From JAUZRW01 sp964549915 (GTDB lineage Bacteria > Chloroflexota > Anaerolineae > Aggregatilineales > Phototrophicaceae): a stretch of DNA of 64,000 bases. Under the pieces are notes generated by a model that ran no database searches, was not told the origin of the DNA, and saw only the letters and a program-made list of their open reading frames with translations. The stretch is taken from assembly GCA_964549915.1 (NCBI GenBank), contig CAZJWX010000015.1, positions 4,341 to 68,340 on the forward strand, in the 5' to 3' direction. The translations under genes and the position numbers were made by a program. Below, in pieces: positions 34,579 through 43,900 of the stretch (within the stretch, counting starts at the first letter, position 1; each line of letters begins with the position of its first letter).

Positions 34579-35580
34579 ATGTCTCAGAAGCAACTCCACC
34601 CGTCCTTTCTGACGCTGCTGCTGCGTCCCGCCACCCTCGGCGGTCTGATCCTGGGGACAGCCCTGCTGCTCATCCTGGGCTTTCTGGCGGATAGCCTTGT
34701 CATGACTGTGGCGCAGCTCGTCAGTGTGCTGCTGACCGTCTTCCTCACGGTGACCATCCTCAACGCCCTGCAAGAAGCCCGCGAGATCCGCACCTTGCAG
34801 AAGCGCCTCCTGAATGAAGTCGCCAGCCGCGACAGCCACACGGCCATCGCTGCGCTGGATTGGCTGCAACGCGAAGGCTGGGCTGAGGGCAAGAACAATC
34901 TGCTGCGGGGTGCGGATTTGAGCAATGCCGCGCTGCCGAAAGTTGACCTGACCGAGATTGACCTGCGCCAGACGAAACTCTGCACCGCGAACCTCAGCGG
35001 GACGAACCTGAGTGGGGCGCGTCTGTCTGGTGCGGACCTGACGGGAGCCAACCTGACCAGGGCCAACCTGGGCAATGCCGACCTGAGCGCCGCGCAACTC
35101 AACCGGGTTGATCTGAGCGAGGCCAGCCTCAGCGAAGCGGATTTGCAGGGCGCGGAACTGAACCAGACCAACCTGGAAGGCGCGACTCTGAGCGTCGCCA
35201 ACCTGGAAGGCAGCAAGCTCTTCAATGCCCTGCTGGAAAACGCCTTCCTCACCGGGGCGAACCTGCACGAGGCCAAGTTCTTCAAGAGCAATCTGCGCGG
35301 GGCGACCCTGCGCGGTGCCGTGCTGCACACGACTTACCTCAGCAAGTGCGACTTGCGCAAGGCGAACCTGCGCGAGGCGGATTTGCGCGCCGCCAACCTG
35401 ATCGATTCGAACCTGCTGGGGGCGCAGTTGGCGGATGCCGTCTTCGATGAGCGCACCATCCTGCCCGATGGCAGCCGCTGGCAGCCCGCTGAGGATTTGC
35501 GCCGTTTCACCCACGAAGAGCATCCCTACTTCTGGCGCGGCGCGGAAGACCTGCGCGTGAATGGGCGCATCGAACAGTGA
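34579..35580 (+). CDS. Pentapeptide-repeat membrane protein, 333 aa
   Basis: Two adjacent hydrophobic helices (about residues 16-65) anchor the protein; a short helical linker (NALQEAREIRTLQKRLL) leads to a right-handed quadrilateral beta-helix of about 35 pentapeptides with the A(D/N)L-x-x pattern (ADLSNAALPKVDL through ADLRAANLIDSNL). It ends with FDERTILPDGSRW, a common cap of this family, plus a WRG-containing tail. Topology places the repeats in the cytoplasm. The role is unknown; similarity to Qnr-type gyrase protectors is limited to the fold. ATG at 34579 was chosen because no ribosome site supports the longer frame. Confidence 0.9.
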   Translation: MSQKQLHPSFLTLLLRPATLGGLILGTALLLILGFLADSLVMTVAQLVSVLLTVFLTVTILNALQEAREIRTLQKRLLNEVASRDSHTAIAALDWLQREGWAEGKNNLLRGADLSNAALPKVDLTEIDLRQTKLCTANLSGTNLSGARLSGADLTGANLTRANLGNADLSAAQLNRVDLSEASLSEADLQGAELNQTNLEGATLSVANLEGSKLFNALLENAFLTGANLHEAKFFKSNLRGATLRGAVLHTTYLSKCDLRKANLREADLRAANLIDSNLLGAQLADAVFDERTILPDGSRWQPAEDLRRFTHEEHPYFWRGAEDLRVNGRIEQ

Positions 35581-35616
35581 CCCACACCGCGCTGCCTGTC
35601 CCGGAGGCAATCTGCC

Positions 35617-36189
35617 ATGTTGAAGCGATTTGCACTCATATTCGGTTTCATCCTCTTCGTCGCCGCCTGCTCTCCCGCTGAACCCGCCACCGAAGAATCC
35701 ACAATCCCACCCGAGACGGCTGAAACGACATCTGTGCCAGCCGAAGCCACCGCCGACACCGAGCCGTCCATTACCGCCACGCCGATGGACGTGCAAGATG
35801 CGCCCAGCATCGAGCTGCTGGGGGCTTCGCCGGATAGCTGCACGAACCCGGAAGATTACGGACAGTTGCTGGGTTTCGCTGCACGTTACGCTAACCTGAC
35901 TACCGAGCATTTCGTGCAGGTGCGCTTGCTGGACGAAGAGGGCAACGAACTCGCAGCGGATGATCATTTTGGCCAGAACAAAGACGGGGAAGAGGGCTAT
36001 GGCTTCTATCCGCTGGCTTATGACGTGCCTGCCGACAGCGCCTTGACCGCCGAAGTGCGCGTCTTCCTCAGCGATTCCGCCGATGCACCCCTGACCAGCT
36101 TCGCCACGTTGACGTACAATTGCACGACAGGCGAAGTGCTCGGCTCGACCTTCGAACAATACGCGGAAGCCGACGCTGCACCTGAATGA
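35617..36189 (+). CDS. Lipoprotein of unknown function, 190 aa
   Basis: Lipobox FVAAC at residues 14-18 after a short hydrophobic signal, then a Thr/Glu/Pro linker and a domain from about residue 60. The domain has two cysteines (PDSC and YNC) and ends FEQYAEADAAPE. Sequence such as FAARYANLTTEHFVQVRLLDEEGNELA suggests a beta sandwich. The ATG is preceded by CCGGAGGC. It follows the pentapeptide gene by 36 bases in the same direction. Confidence 0.78.
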   Translation: MLKRFALIFGFILFVAACSPAEPATEESTIPPETAETTSVPAEATADTEPSITATPMDVQDAPSIELLGASPDSCTNPEDYGQLLGFAARYANLTTEHFVQVRLLDEEGNELAADDHFGQNKDGEEGYGFYPLAYDVPADSALTAEVRVFLSDSADAPLTSFATLTYNCTTGEVLGSTFEQYAEADAAPE

Positions 36190-36217
36190 TCCGCACGCAG
36201 CATGACGACCTGATCCC

Positions 36218-36877
36218 ATGAGCGACTCAGCCATTGATGCGTTGGTAGACGACCTGCGCGGACTCCCATCAGGCGACGACCACACCAACCCCTACAGCCC
36301 CGGCATTCCCCACAACGATGCACGGGCGCAGAACCTGCGGCGCTATTTGCGTGAATTGTTGCAGCGTTCCAGGGATTCCGCTGGTGGGTTGCCGCTGCTG
36401 CTGATGGAAGCGCCGGGGTATCGTGGCTGCCGACTGACCGGGATCCCGGTCACGAGTCGCAAGATCATCTGCGAGGGCGTACCGCAACTGGCGTTCTTCG
36501 GCGCGGGGCGCGGCTATACGCTCCCGGATGACCCGGGATTTGAAGATGTGCGCGGCGAACAGAGCGCGACCATCGTCTGGGGGACGCTGGCGCAACTCGG
36601 CGTCCTGCCCCTCATCTGGAACAGCTACCCGCTGCACCCACACAAGCCGAACCAGCCGCGCAGCAACCGCCGTCCGCGTAAGCCCGAACTGGCACTCGGC
36701 AGGGCATTTCTTCAGCGCATCCTCGATCTGTATCAGCCGTCGCAGTATCTCGCCGTCGGCAGAGTGGCGCAGGGTGTGCTGGCGGATCTGGGTGTGGAAG
36801 CGGTTGCCATCCGCCACCCGGCCCAGGGTGGCAAGAACGATTTTGTGGCGGGGATACACGCCGCGCTGGGTGGATGA
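36218..36877 (+). CDS. Uracil-DNA glycosylase superfamily protein, 219 aa
   Basis: The motif LLLMEAPGYRGCRLTGIPVTS matches the first active-site loop of the UDG superfamily (G/E-x-x-P-G-x-x-G), IWNSYPLHPHKP gives the substrate-pocket strand, and AIRHPAQGGKNDF is the C-terminal leucine-loop/histidine region with its HP motif. It lacks four clustered cysteines, so it is not a Fe-S family 4 enzyme. Repair of uracil or another base is inferred. It follows the lipoprotein by 28 bases but is functionally unrelated. Family-defining residues need alignment. Confidence 0.75.
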   Translation: MSDSAIDALVDDLRGLPSGDDHTNPYSPGIPHNDARAQNLRRYLRELLQRSRDSAGGLPLLLMEAPGYRGCRLTGIPVTSRKIICEGVPQLAFFGAGRGYTLPDDPGFEDVRGEQSATIVWGTLAQLGVLPLIWNSYPLHPHKPNQPRSNRRPRKPELALGRAFLQRILDLYQPSQYLAVGRVAQGVLADLGVEAVAIRHPAQGGKNDFVAGIHAALGG

Positions 36878-36954
36878 GCACGTCATCCGGGGGACGGCAT
36901 CCTCCATGATGTCTCGTATTGCACGATCATGCCTGATGGCGAAAAAGTCTGCCC

Positions 36955-38301
36955 TCAGGGCTGGAAGACCGGGTTCGCCTCAATCGCGTCAAGGGTCTCG
37001 TCGTTCAGATCCAGGTCATCCCCAACGATCCAGAAGGCTTCCCACTCGCCGGGGATGGGACGGTACGCGGTGATCAAAGCCGCGTCATCCTCTGCACTCC
37101 GCGAGTCATAGAAGAGGACGCGCACCTGCGTTCCTGCCGCCAGCTCGCCAATGCTGCCGGGGTTGTCTGTTTGCAGTGGACTCTGCCCGTAGACTGGCGC
37201 GTTCTGTGGCAGAGCCGCCACTACTGGCAGCACGCCGAAGACCGACTCGTCACCAGCGTACCAGCCGCGCAGCAGTTCGCCATCTGCCGGAAGTGTGGAC
37301 TCGACCAGCCACCAGACCGTGCCTTCATCATCCAGCGCATAGCCGATGAGCGCGATATTCTCCGCCACTTCCACATCGACCCAGGCCGTCTCCGGATCGG
37401 GTTCAGCATACAGCGAGATGAAGCGCTCATCCCCTGCCAGATTCAGCGAAACGGGCACCATCGCCAGCAGCAAATCGTTGATTGCGCCGGAACCCAAGAG
37501 GAATTCAGCGATTTGATAGCCTGTTTCTCCCTCTGGCGGATTCAGTTCATACCAGAAGTCGTCGTTGGCCGCATCGTAGATGCGTAGGGGGATGGTCGCC
37601 TGCGAGAAGCGGCGATCCGCGTTGGATGACCCGCTGGCGCTGTCATGCACCGGGAAGTCCACCAGCCCGGTTGTCTGCACGGCAGGGAGCGGCTCTGCGA
37701 CGAAATCCGCCAGATTGCCCGTGCCGTCGGAGCGGTTGGCGAACAGCAGCGCCGCAATGCCCATCAGCACCAGCAGCGCCACAACGCTGCCGATTAGCAG
37801 CGGCTGGCGAGCCGTGGCCTGTGCCGGGGTGCGCGGAGGGAATTGCGGTTGGGCAGAGCGCGGCACAGCATCCACTGGAACGGAAGGCTCCGCCTGGGGG
37901 GCGGAGGTCACCAACGGTACGCCGCGTCGATTCAATTCTCGCAGCAGCAGGGTGAATCCCTGGTCGAAGCTCTGCCCCTGGAAGTCAACATATTGCAGGC
38001 GATGCAGTTGGAAGGGCATCTTGGCGGGCTTCCACCAGATAGGAATTACCGGCTTGCCCTGATCCATGAAGTACTGCCATTCGTCCTCGACGTTGTGCGA
38101 TTCCATCGCCTGCGGGGAGACCACCACCAGCATCGCCTCGGCAGTATCCAGCCCTTCCTGGATCGCACGACTCCATTTCATACCTGCCGGGATGTCCTCC
38201 ACGTCAATCCACACATCGGCTCCGGCGTCCGACAGCGCCGAGGCCAGCAGCCGTGCGAAATCAACATCGCCGCGACTGTAACTGATGAAGATTCGTTTCA
38301 C
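36955..38301 (-). CDS. TIR-domain transmembrane receptor-like protein, 448 aa
   Basis: N-terminal TIR_2 domain (residues 1-130): KRIFISYSRGDVDFA starts box 1, DVWIDVEDIPAG is the BB-loop region, and VVSPQAMESHNVEDEW places a glutamate (E74, or E72) at the position of the NAD-hydrolysing glutamate of enzymatic TIRs. A Pro/Gln-rich linker, one helix (LIGSVVALLVLMGIAALLF, near 180) and an outer region with two SH3-like segments (VWWLVESTLPADGELLRGWY; GSIGELAAGTQVRVLFYD) follow. GTG at 38301 has GAGGAGG eight bases upstream; the ATG 33 bases earlier has none. It may sense envelope state and signal inside; unproven. Confidence 0.87.
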   Translation of the reverse strand: MKRIFISYSRGDVDFARLLASALSDAGADVWIDVEDIPAGMKWSRAIQEGLDTAEAMLVVVSPQAMESHNVEDEWQYFMDQGKPVIPIWWKPAKMPFQLHRLQYVDFQGQSFDQGFTLLLRELNRRGVPLVTSAPQAEPSVPVDAVPRSAQPQFPPRTPAQATARQPLLIGSVVALLVLMGIAALLFANRSDGTGNLADFVAEPLPAVQTTGLVDFPVHDSASGSSNADRRFSQATIPLRIYDAANDDFWYELNPPEGETGYQIAEFLLGSGAINDLLLAMVPVSLNLAGDERFISLYAEPDPETAWVDVEVAENIALIGYALDDEGTVWWLVESTLPADGELLRGWYAGDESVFGVLPVVAALPQNAPVYGQSPLQTDNPGSIGELAAGTQVRVLFYDSRSAEDDAALITAYRPIPGEWEAFWIVGDDLDLNDETLDAIEANPVFQP

Positions 38302-38510
38302 TCGCTTTGCCTCCTCGTTATCAGGCTTGATCATAGCGGAGGAAGGGCGAATCGCGTAGGTGACCGTCGTCTTACGGGGAGTCTGGTTTGGGGGTTGCTG
38401 TGGGGGCGCGGGGCAATTCCTGCAGGCGCGGTGGAATCACGCCCCCATTCGGAAGAGCCTATGCGGTGTAGGGGGCACCATGTGCCGCCCTACGTTGGCA
38501 GGGTGAAGCG

Positions 38511-40544
38511 TTACGGATCGCTGCTGGCGGGCAGGCCGATGACCCCCAGCGGTGTCTCTGCCAGGGGCATCACCGGGAGGCCGCCACCGCGACCCAGGCC
38601 GATGGCACCGCAGGTCAACTGGGGCGCACCGCTGCGGTTACCGAAGACCTGCGTCCAATAGGTGCCCCAATCGGTTCCCGCACGGTAGACTCGCGCCAAT
38701 CCCATCTCGCGGACGTTCCCGCTGAGGATGTTGGCACGATGTCCGCTGGAATTCATCCAGCCGTTATGGACGGACTGCGGCGTGCTGTACCCTGCTGCGA
38801 TGTTCTCCGCCCAACTCGTCCAGTTATAGCCCTGGCGCGAGATGCGCTCTCCGGCGTTGCTGCCATCGGATCCTTCGTGGTCGAAGAAGTTGTTCTCCGC
38901 CATATCCTGGCTGTGCGCCAGCGCCGCCGCGTTCAAGGAGTCGTTGAGTGCCAGCGGGTGCAGTCCTCGGTCGCAGCGTTCTTGATTGACGAATGCCAGG
39001 ATGATGTCCTCGTCCGCTTCCAGCACGTGAATTGACCAGGATACGCTCCAGGCCGAAGCATTGCCTGCGCGATCATAGGCCCGTACATGCCAGGTATAAT
39101 CACCCGGGTCGAGGGGGGTCTCCGGTGTGTAACGGCGGCTCCTTCCGGTATCGACAATGGGGCCGCTGCCAATCTGGATCTCGTAGCCCATCGCGCCCCG
39201 GACGCCGCGCCACTGGAAGCGGAAGATACCATCCAGGTTGCCGGTATTATCATCCGGGCTGGTCAATTCCGGGGAGTCTGGCGCTTCGCGATCCAGCCGG
39301 ATGCGCCAGCGTGCGCTCCAACTGCCCGGCACGTCCAGCCAGTTAATCGCCCGCACGCGCCAGTAGATGTTGCCATCAGCGGGAAGCTCGCTCGGGACGG
39401 TGAATTGAGTGTCGCTGGTGATCGTCTGTGCCAGCAGATTGTGGAAATTGCCCCGATCCGACACCTGTACTTCGTAGGTCACGGGTTGCCCTTCCGGGTC
39501 AACGCTGGCCTCCCAGGTGAGCGTAGGTGTGCCATCGTTCGACCAGGTGTTGTTGGCTGGCGTGGCCCGGCGCACACGCGGCAGCGGACGCGGCGTTATC
39601 GTCACCTGGAAGATGACGGGGTTGATCTGCCAACCGTCTTCATATTTCGTATCCACGCGCCAGTAGTAGATGTCGTAGGGCAGTTCAGCATCGGGTTCCG
39701 GTCGGAAGCGTGTCAGGCGGTTATCTTCGGTGGTCAGGTCAACGGTCGGACTGCTGAAATCAGCGTTGTTGTCGATCAGCAGACGATAGCGCAGCGCATC
39801 GCGGTCCCGCATCCAACGGAAGGTGGGGCGCGTTGAGCGCGACAGCGACTCGTCACGCGGTGCCTGCTGGGTGTGTATCGTCACCTGGAAGACAACCGGG
39901 CTGGTGTACCAGCCGTCGGTATATTCCGCATCCACGCGCCAGTAGTAGAGCGCGTAAGGCAGGGGGGCATCGGCATCCGGTCGGAAGCGCGTCTGACGGT
40001 TGTGGTCGGTCGTGCTGTCGATTGCCGGGCTGCTGAAATCGGCGTCATCGTCCACCAGCAGGCGATAGCGAATCGCGTCACGCGAACGCATCCAGCGGAA
40101 GGTGGGGCGCGTCGAGCGCGTGTAGGATGCATCGCGCGGCGAACGTTCCAGGTGCACCGTGAAGCTGAAAACTGCGCTTTCCGCTGACCAGGTATCGGTG
40201 CCCCGCGTGCGTGCCTGCACCCGCCAGTAGTACGTCCCCGGCGGCAGTTCCCCACCCAGGCTGCGGTTGTTGAGTGTGAGCGAGCGCCCCCGATGCTCGT
40301 AGTCGCTCAGCAGCGGATTGCTGAAAGCCATGTTATCCGCGAGATCAACGCGATACAAATCAGCACCGCGCACCCGTGACCAGCGCAGCGTGGGGGTCAG
40401 GTCATTCGTGTACGAGGCGTCATCGGGACGCTGAAGCGCTGGCGGTTCCAGTACATCCTGAGCCTGTGCTGTGGGGGGCATCACGCTGAGTCCCACCCAC
40501 AGAATCATCGAGAGAAGAAAAAGCAGCAGTGTATTCCTGTACAC
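38511..40544 (-). CDS. Secreted multi-domain protein with C-terminal CAP/SCP domain, 677 aa
   Basis: Signal peptide ends AQAQ. At least four fibronectin-III-like units follow, each with a TPTLRW or RPTFRWMR start and a YYWRV end (residues about 40-430), then a further unit ENTGNLDGIFRFQWRG-like. The C-terminal CAP domain (about 515-640) has the conserved LALNDSLNAAALAHSQDMAENNFFDH, GENIAAGY-like WAENIAAGYS and GHRANIL motifs, with its two histidines and a glutamate. Bacterial CAP proteins are secreted and often calcium-dependent; function is unknown. It reads divergently from the Ser/Thr kinase gene over a 433-base gap. Confidence 0.92.
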   Translation of the reverse strand: MYRNTLLLFLLSMILWVGLSVMPPTAQAQDVLEPPALQRPDDASYTNDLTPTLRWSRVRGADLYRVDLADNMAFSNPLLSDYEHRGRSLTLNNRSLGGELPPGTYYWRVQARTRGTDTWSAESAVFSFTVHLERSPRDASYTRSTRPTFRWMRSRDAIRYRLLVDDDADFSSPAIDSTTDHNRQTRFRPDADAPLPYALYYWRVDAEYTDGWYTSPVVFQVTIHTQQAPRDESLSRSTRPTFRWMRDRDALRYRLLIDNNADFSSPTVDLTTEDNRLTRFRPEPDAELPYDIYYWRVDTKYEDGWQINPVIFQVTITPRPLPRVRRATPANNTWSNDGTPTLTWEASVDPEGQPVTYEVQVSDRGNFHNLLAQTITSDTQFTVPSELPADGNIYWRVRAINWLDVPGSWSARWRIRLDREAPDSPELTSPDDNTGNLDGIFRFQWRGVRGAMGYEIQIGSGPIVDTGRSRRYTPETPLDPGDYTWHVRAYDRAGNASAWSVSWSIHVLEADEDIILAFVNQERCDRGLHPLALNDSLNAAALAHSQDMAENNFFDHEGSDGSNAGERISRQGYNWTSWAENIAAGYSTPQSVHNGWMNSSGHRANILSGNVREMGLARVYRAGTDWGTYWTQVFGNRSGAPQLTCGAIGLGRGGGLPVMPLAETPLGVIGLPASSDP

Positions 40545-40585
40545 AGTGCAGAGTCCTTTGTGAAAGAAGTTACAAGGTACTTTCG

Positions 40586-40613
40586 ATTATACGCCTACGA
40601 CACTCGGTAGGCG
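40586..40613 (-). promoter_or_regulatory. CAP-gene -10 box with overlapping operator-like repeat
   Basis: On the minus strand TATAAT (complement of 40586-40591) is a consensus -10 box 41 bases before ATG. Directly upstream lies an inverted repeat, CGCCTAC (40592-40598) / GTAGGCG (40607-40613), 7-bp arms with 8-base spacer, covering the spacer and -35 zone. No recognisable -35 is present, so activation by a protein bound to the repeat is plausible. Confidence 0.5.
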
Positions 40614-40671
40614 GAAAAGATTTGTAAAGATTTCTTTGTGTTGGGACGGTTTTCCTACGCCGGTACTGCGA

Positions 40672-40695
40672 ACAGCAGAGGATTTCCTCTGCTGT
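40672..40695. promoter_or_regulatory. Perfect 24-bp palindrome in the CAP/kinase gap
   Basis: ACAGCAGAGGA (40672-40682), TT, TCCTCTGCTGT (40685-40695): 11-bp perfect arms around two bases, AT/GC mixed, no T-tract. In DNA it can be a regulator site, in RNA a tight stem. It lies about 220 bases before the kinase promoter. Confidence 0.55.
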
Positions 40696-40888
40696 GGTGG
40701 GCGTATGCAGTTTGCGAGCAGTTCAACTATTGCTCAAAGCTCAATTGCAGGATCGGACGGCAGTTGATCTGGCGCATTATGGTTCGCAATATGACGATAT
40801 GTCGCTCAATGATGGTACAAGTGATGTCAGAAAAGGTCAGAAAGAGGCGTATGTCAGCCTTTTTTGTGATATTGAAACCGGGTGCAAA

Positions 40889-40917
40889 TTGCAACTTCGG
40901 CGTGCCACACCTACAAT
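40889..40917 (+). promoter_or_regulatory. Promoter of the Ser/Thr kinase gene
   Basis: TTGCAA (40889-40894) and TACAAT (40912-40917) with a 17-base spacer; expected start near 40924, leader about 54 bases. Three GTCAG repeats (near 40829, 40839 and 40853) lie upstream and might bind a regulator. Confidence 0.65.
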
Positions 40918-40977
40918 GGACATGGCAGTTGTAATGCGTCACCGCACCGTCAGCAGAGTGGGCAGGGCACGAACATC

Positions 40978-42939
40978 ATGCAGGACTGGATCGGGCAAAA
41001 GGTTGGGCGCTACGAGATTCTGCGTTTGTTGGGTAAGGGGGGCATGTCCTATGTCTTTCTGGCGCGTCAGGAGACGATCAACCGCGAAGTCGCGCTGAAA
41101 ATCTTCCAGGATGATGATCCCGCGCGGCTGGATGAACTCCTACAGCGCTTCGACCGTGAGGCGCAAATTATGGCCTCCCTCAGCCATCCCAATATCCTCA
41201 AAGTCTACGATTACGGTAAAGACGACGAATACGTCTTCATCGTCATGGAGTATTACACCGGCGGCAGCCTCGCGCGCCTGATTGACCTCAGCGATGGTGG
41301 GCTGTCCTTCGCCGAGATTGATCCCTTGCTGGCACAGTTGGCGGATGCACTGGACTACGCGCATCAACGCGGCGTCATTCACCGCGATTTGAAGCCGGAG
41401 AACGTGCTGCTGGACGAGCAAGGGAATGGGTTCATCACGGATTTTGGCATCGCCAAGCAGATGGAGCAGAGGACGAACCTCACGCGCACAGGGAGCGTCC
41501 TGGGTACGCCGACCTATATGGCACCGGAGCAGTGGACGGGGCATGAGGTCACGTACAAGGTCGATATTTACGCGCTGGGGATCATCCTCTACGAGATGCT
41601 CACCGGGGAACGGCCCTTCGTGGATACGACGCCCCATCGCCTGCTCTACAGCGTGATGTATGAACGCCCCATTTCGATCCTGGACAAGCGCCCGGATCTG
41701 CCGGAGGGGTTTGAGGATCTGTTTGACCGCGTGTTGAGCAAGAACCCCGATGAGCGCCACGCCACCGCACGCGACCTGGTGGAACACTTCCGCGCCCTGA
41801 CCCAGGGCAAAGATCCGCAGATGCATGTGCCCCCCAGAGCCGCGACAGAACCCGCATCCGTTTCGGAAGCCATCCCCACCGAAGCCTTTGATCCACCGCA
41901 GGCTGCCCCGCGTCGCAATCGCATCTGGCTGCCCCTGCTCGCATTCGGCGCAGTGGTCGTGATTGCGGCGCTGCTGCTCATCGGGATGGGGGAGGATAAC
42001 CCGTTGCTAGCGATGATTGCGCCACCGACAGCGACGACCACCCCCAGCCCGACGCCGACCCTCACCCCCAGCCCGACGCCGCTCCCACCAGGGAGCATCC
42101 TGCCGCGCGAGACCATTCCCACCGCTGTGCAAGATTCGCTGGAGAATCTGCTGCTGAATCGCGTCTCCAATGAGACGTTCAGCGTCTATTTCATCAATAC
42201 GGCGGATTGGGAAGCGCTCTATCTGGCGACGGGGGGCAAGCCTTCCTGGGCCGGGGAAGACACCCGCTACGCCTATGATTACATGATTTACGAAGAAGAG
42301 AATTTCGAGATTTTTGCCCGCCCCGGCATCGGACGCGCCACGCAAGAGAACCTGACGGACGATGAAGGCCGCGATTTTCACGCTTCGTTCGAGGTCGGCG
42401 GGGAGCGCTTTGTCTTCCATTCGGATCGCGCCGATGGCAATTGGGATGTGTACCTGACCGAGCGCGAGTCTGGCGAGACAACCCGCCTGACCGAACATCC
42501 CGGCGCGGATCAGTGGCCTGCGTGGTCACCTACCGGGGCGCAGATTCTGTTCTCCTCCCAGCGCGATGGCGGCGGGGACTTCGATCTCTGGATTTTCGAC
42601 CTGGAAAGTGGCGAATTTCAGCAGGTGACCGTTGACCCGGCCAATGAGATGTACGGCGCGTGGTCGCCAGATGGCACGCAGATCGCCTACCAAACCAACC
42701 GCGATGGCGATTACGAGTTGTTCATCCAGGACCTGGACACGGGGGAGACGACGCGCCTGACGGACAACGATTGGGCGGATGTCTGGCCTGCGTGGTCGCC
42801 TGCGGAAGCCCTGGTCTATGCGGCGGATCGGGATGGTGATTATGAGATTTATCTCTACGACTTCGACTCCGGCTACAGCTACCAGCTCACCGACAATGCC
42901 GACCAGGATCAGTACCCCGTGTGGGTGCCTCGCGGCTGA
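40978..42939 (+). CDS. Transmembrane Ser/Thr protein kinase with TolB-like propeller, 653 aa
   Basis: PknB-type kinase domain (10-275): G-loop LGKGGMSYVF, lysine K41 in VALKIF, HRD137LKPEN, D155FG and TPTYMAPEQW activation end. A Pro-rich juxtamembrane part, one helix (IWLPLLAFGAVVVIAALLLI, about 315-335), a TPSPTPTLTPSPTP stalk and an outer domain follow. The outer domain has one unknown segment (360-460) and four propeller blades, each with PAWSP/GAWSPDG-type and DGDYE(L/I)-type repeats. Ligand binding outside could control phosphorylation inside. An FHA protein at 61676 is a possible substrate reader. ATG at 40978 was chosen by domain start and promoter position. Confidence 0.95.
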   Translation: MQDWIGQKVGRYEILRLLGKGGMSYVFLARQETINREVALKIFQDDDPARLDELLQRFDREAQIMASLSHPNILKVYDYGKDDEYVFIVMEYYTGGSLARLIDLSDGGLSFAEIDPLLAQLADALDYAHQRGVIHRDLKPENVLLDEQGNGFITDFGIAKQMEQRTNLTRTGSVLGTPTYMAPEQWTGHEVTYKVDIYALGIILYEMLTGERPFVDTTPHRLLYSVMYERPISILDKRPDLPEGFEDLFDRVLSKNPDERHATARDLVEHFRALTQGKDPQMHVPPRAATEPASVSEAIPTEAFDPPQAAPRRNRIWLPLLAFGAVVVIAALLLIGMGEDNPLLAMIAPPTATTTPSPTPTLTPSPTPLPPGSILPRETIPTAVQDSLENLLLNRVSNETFSVYFINTADWEALYLATGGKPSWAGEDTRYAYDYMIYEEENFEIFARPGIGRATQENLTDDEGRDFHASFEVGGERFVFHSDRADGNWDVYLTERESGETTRLTEHPGADQWPAWSPTGAQILFSSQRDGGGDFDLWIFDLESGEFQQVTVDPANEMYGAWSPDGTQIAYQTNRDGDYELFIQDLDTGETTRLTDNDWADVWPAWSPAEALVYAADRDGDYEIYLYDFDSGYSYQLTDNADQDQYPVWVPRG

Positions 42940-43089
42940 AGATGGCGCGTGCAGGGCATGCAACCCACACCCGAATTGCGCCATAATCCGGGCAGGGCGC
43001 AGCACGTCCTGTTCAAGGGGAGCACCCGGAATCCTTCTGAACCTCAGGTATATTTTGATGCAATCCTCCTGTGAGGATGCCCCCCCGAA

Positions 43090-43118
43090 TTGCGGCAATG
43101 TGACAACGGCATTATAGT
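43090..43118 (+). promoter_or_regulatory. Promoter of the SH3-like secreted protein gene
   Basis: TTGCGG (43090-43095), 17-base spacer, TATAGT (43113-43118). Expected leader about 33 bases to ATG at 43157. Confidence 0.55.
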
Positions 43119-43156
43119 GAAAGTAGCTGAACAAATATTCAGGAATGGGGAAGCTG

Positions 43157-43873
43157 ATGAGAGTTATTCTTAGTTTTTTCAAAGTAGGGGTACTGACCGC
43201 TCTTATGGCGCTCGTTATCATGCCGACTGCCGCACAAAGCGAGTGCCCGGGTGCACCGCCAACCCGCCTCGAAGGGGAGACTGAAGGCCGCGTCGCCCAG
43301 GTGTATAGCAGCCTGCGTGCCGACATCGGCAGCCCGGTGATTTTGCGCACCATGCGCGGCGGCGAAACCTTCCAGATCACGGGCGATCCCGTCTGTGCTG
43401 GCCCGCACTACTGGATTCCGATCACCTACCAGGGAGTTTCGGGTTGGGCGACGGAAGGTTACCTGAACCAATACTGGCTGGAGCCGATCCCGGATAGCGA
43501 CGACGGCGCTTCTGCCCAGGGCACTGGCGATGGCGCTACTGGCGGGCCGACTCTGCCGCAAGAGCCGCCCTTCGGCGTGACCTACTCGCCCGCTACGGGA
43601 GCCTGCCCCGGTGCGCCGCAGCCGCGCCTCACCGATGGTGATACGGCGCAGGTCGCCCAGCTTTACAGCAGCCTGCGTGCCAATATCCACAGCAACCGCA
43701 TCCTGCGCGTGATCGGGCCTGGCGTGAACATCGACATCCTCAATGGCCCCTACTGCGCGACGCTCAACGGCATCGCCACCCCCTACAACTGGTATTACGT
43801 GGAGGTGGGCAGCCAGCGCGGGTGGGTCACCGAAGGCACGGGCAACGGCTACTGGCTGCGCCCCGTCGAATAA
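43157..43873 (+). CDS. Secreted protein with two SH3-like repeats, 238 aa
   Basis: Signal peptide (about 1-26, ending AAQS). Two copies of a bacterial SH3-like unit start CPGAPPTRL and CPGAPQPRL, continue with (V)AQ(V/L)YSSLRA and end GWATEGYLNQYWLEP / GWVTEGTGNGYWLRP. Each has two cysteines, likely disulfide-bonded outside. A Gly-rich linker joins them. Bacterial SH3 modules commonly bind peptidoglycan peptides. An alternative ATG lies 12 bases upstream. It sits between the kinase and the DUF4062 protein and may be a soluble ligand or wall-binding factor of that group (inference). Confidence 0.85.
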   Translation: MRVILSFFKVGVLTALMALVIMPTAAQSECPGAPPTRLEGETEGRVAQVYSSLRADIGSPVILRTMRGGETFQITGDPVCAGPHYWIPITYQGVSGWATEGYLNQYWLEPIPDSDDGASAQGTGDGATGGPTLPQEPPFGVTYSPATGACPGAPQPRLTDGDTAQVAQLYSSLRANIHSNRILRVIGPGVNIDILNGPYCATLNGIATPYNWYYVEVGSQRGWVTEGTGNGYWLRPVE

Positions 43874-43900
43874 GGTGATTTGACACGGCAGCACATCCTG

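Noticed and set aside
34579..35580. Pentapeptide protein as a Qnr-like quinolone resistance factor
   Set aside because: It has two membrane helices and no similarity beyond the repeat pattern; fold alone does not support the function.
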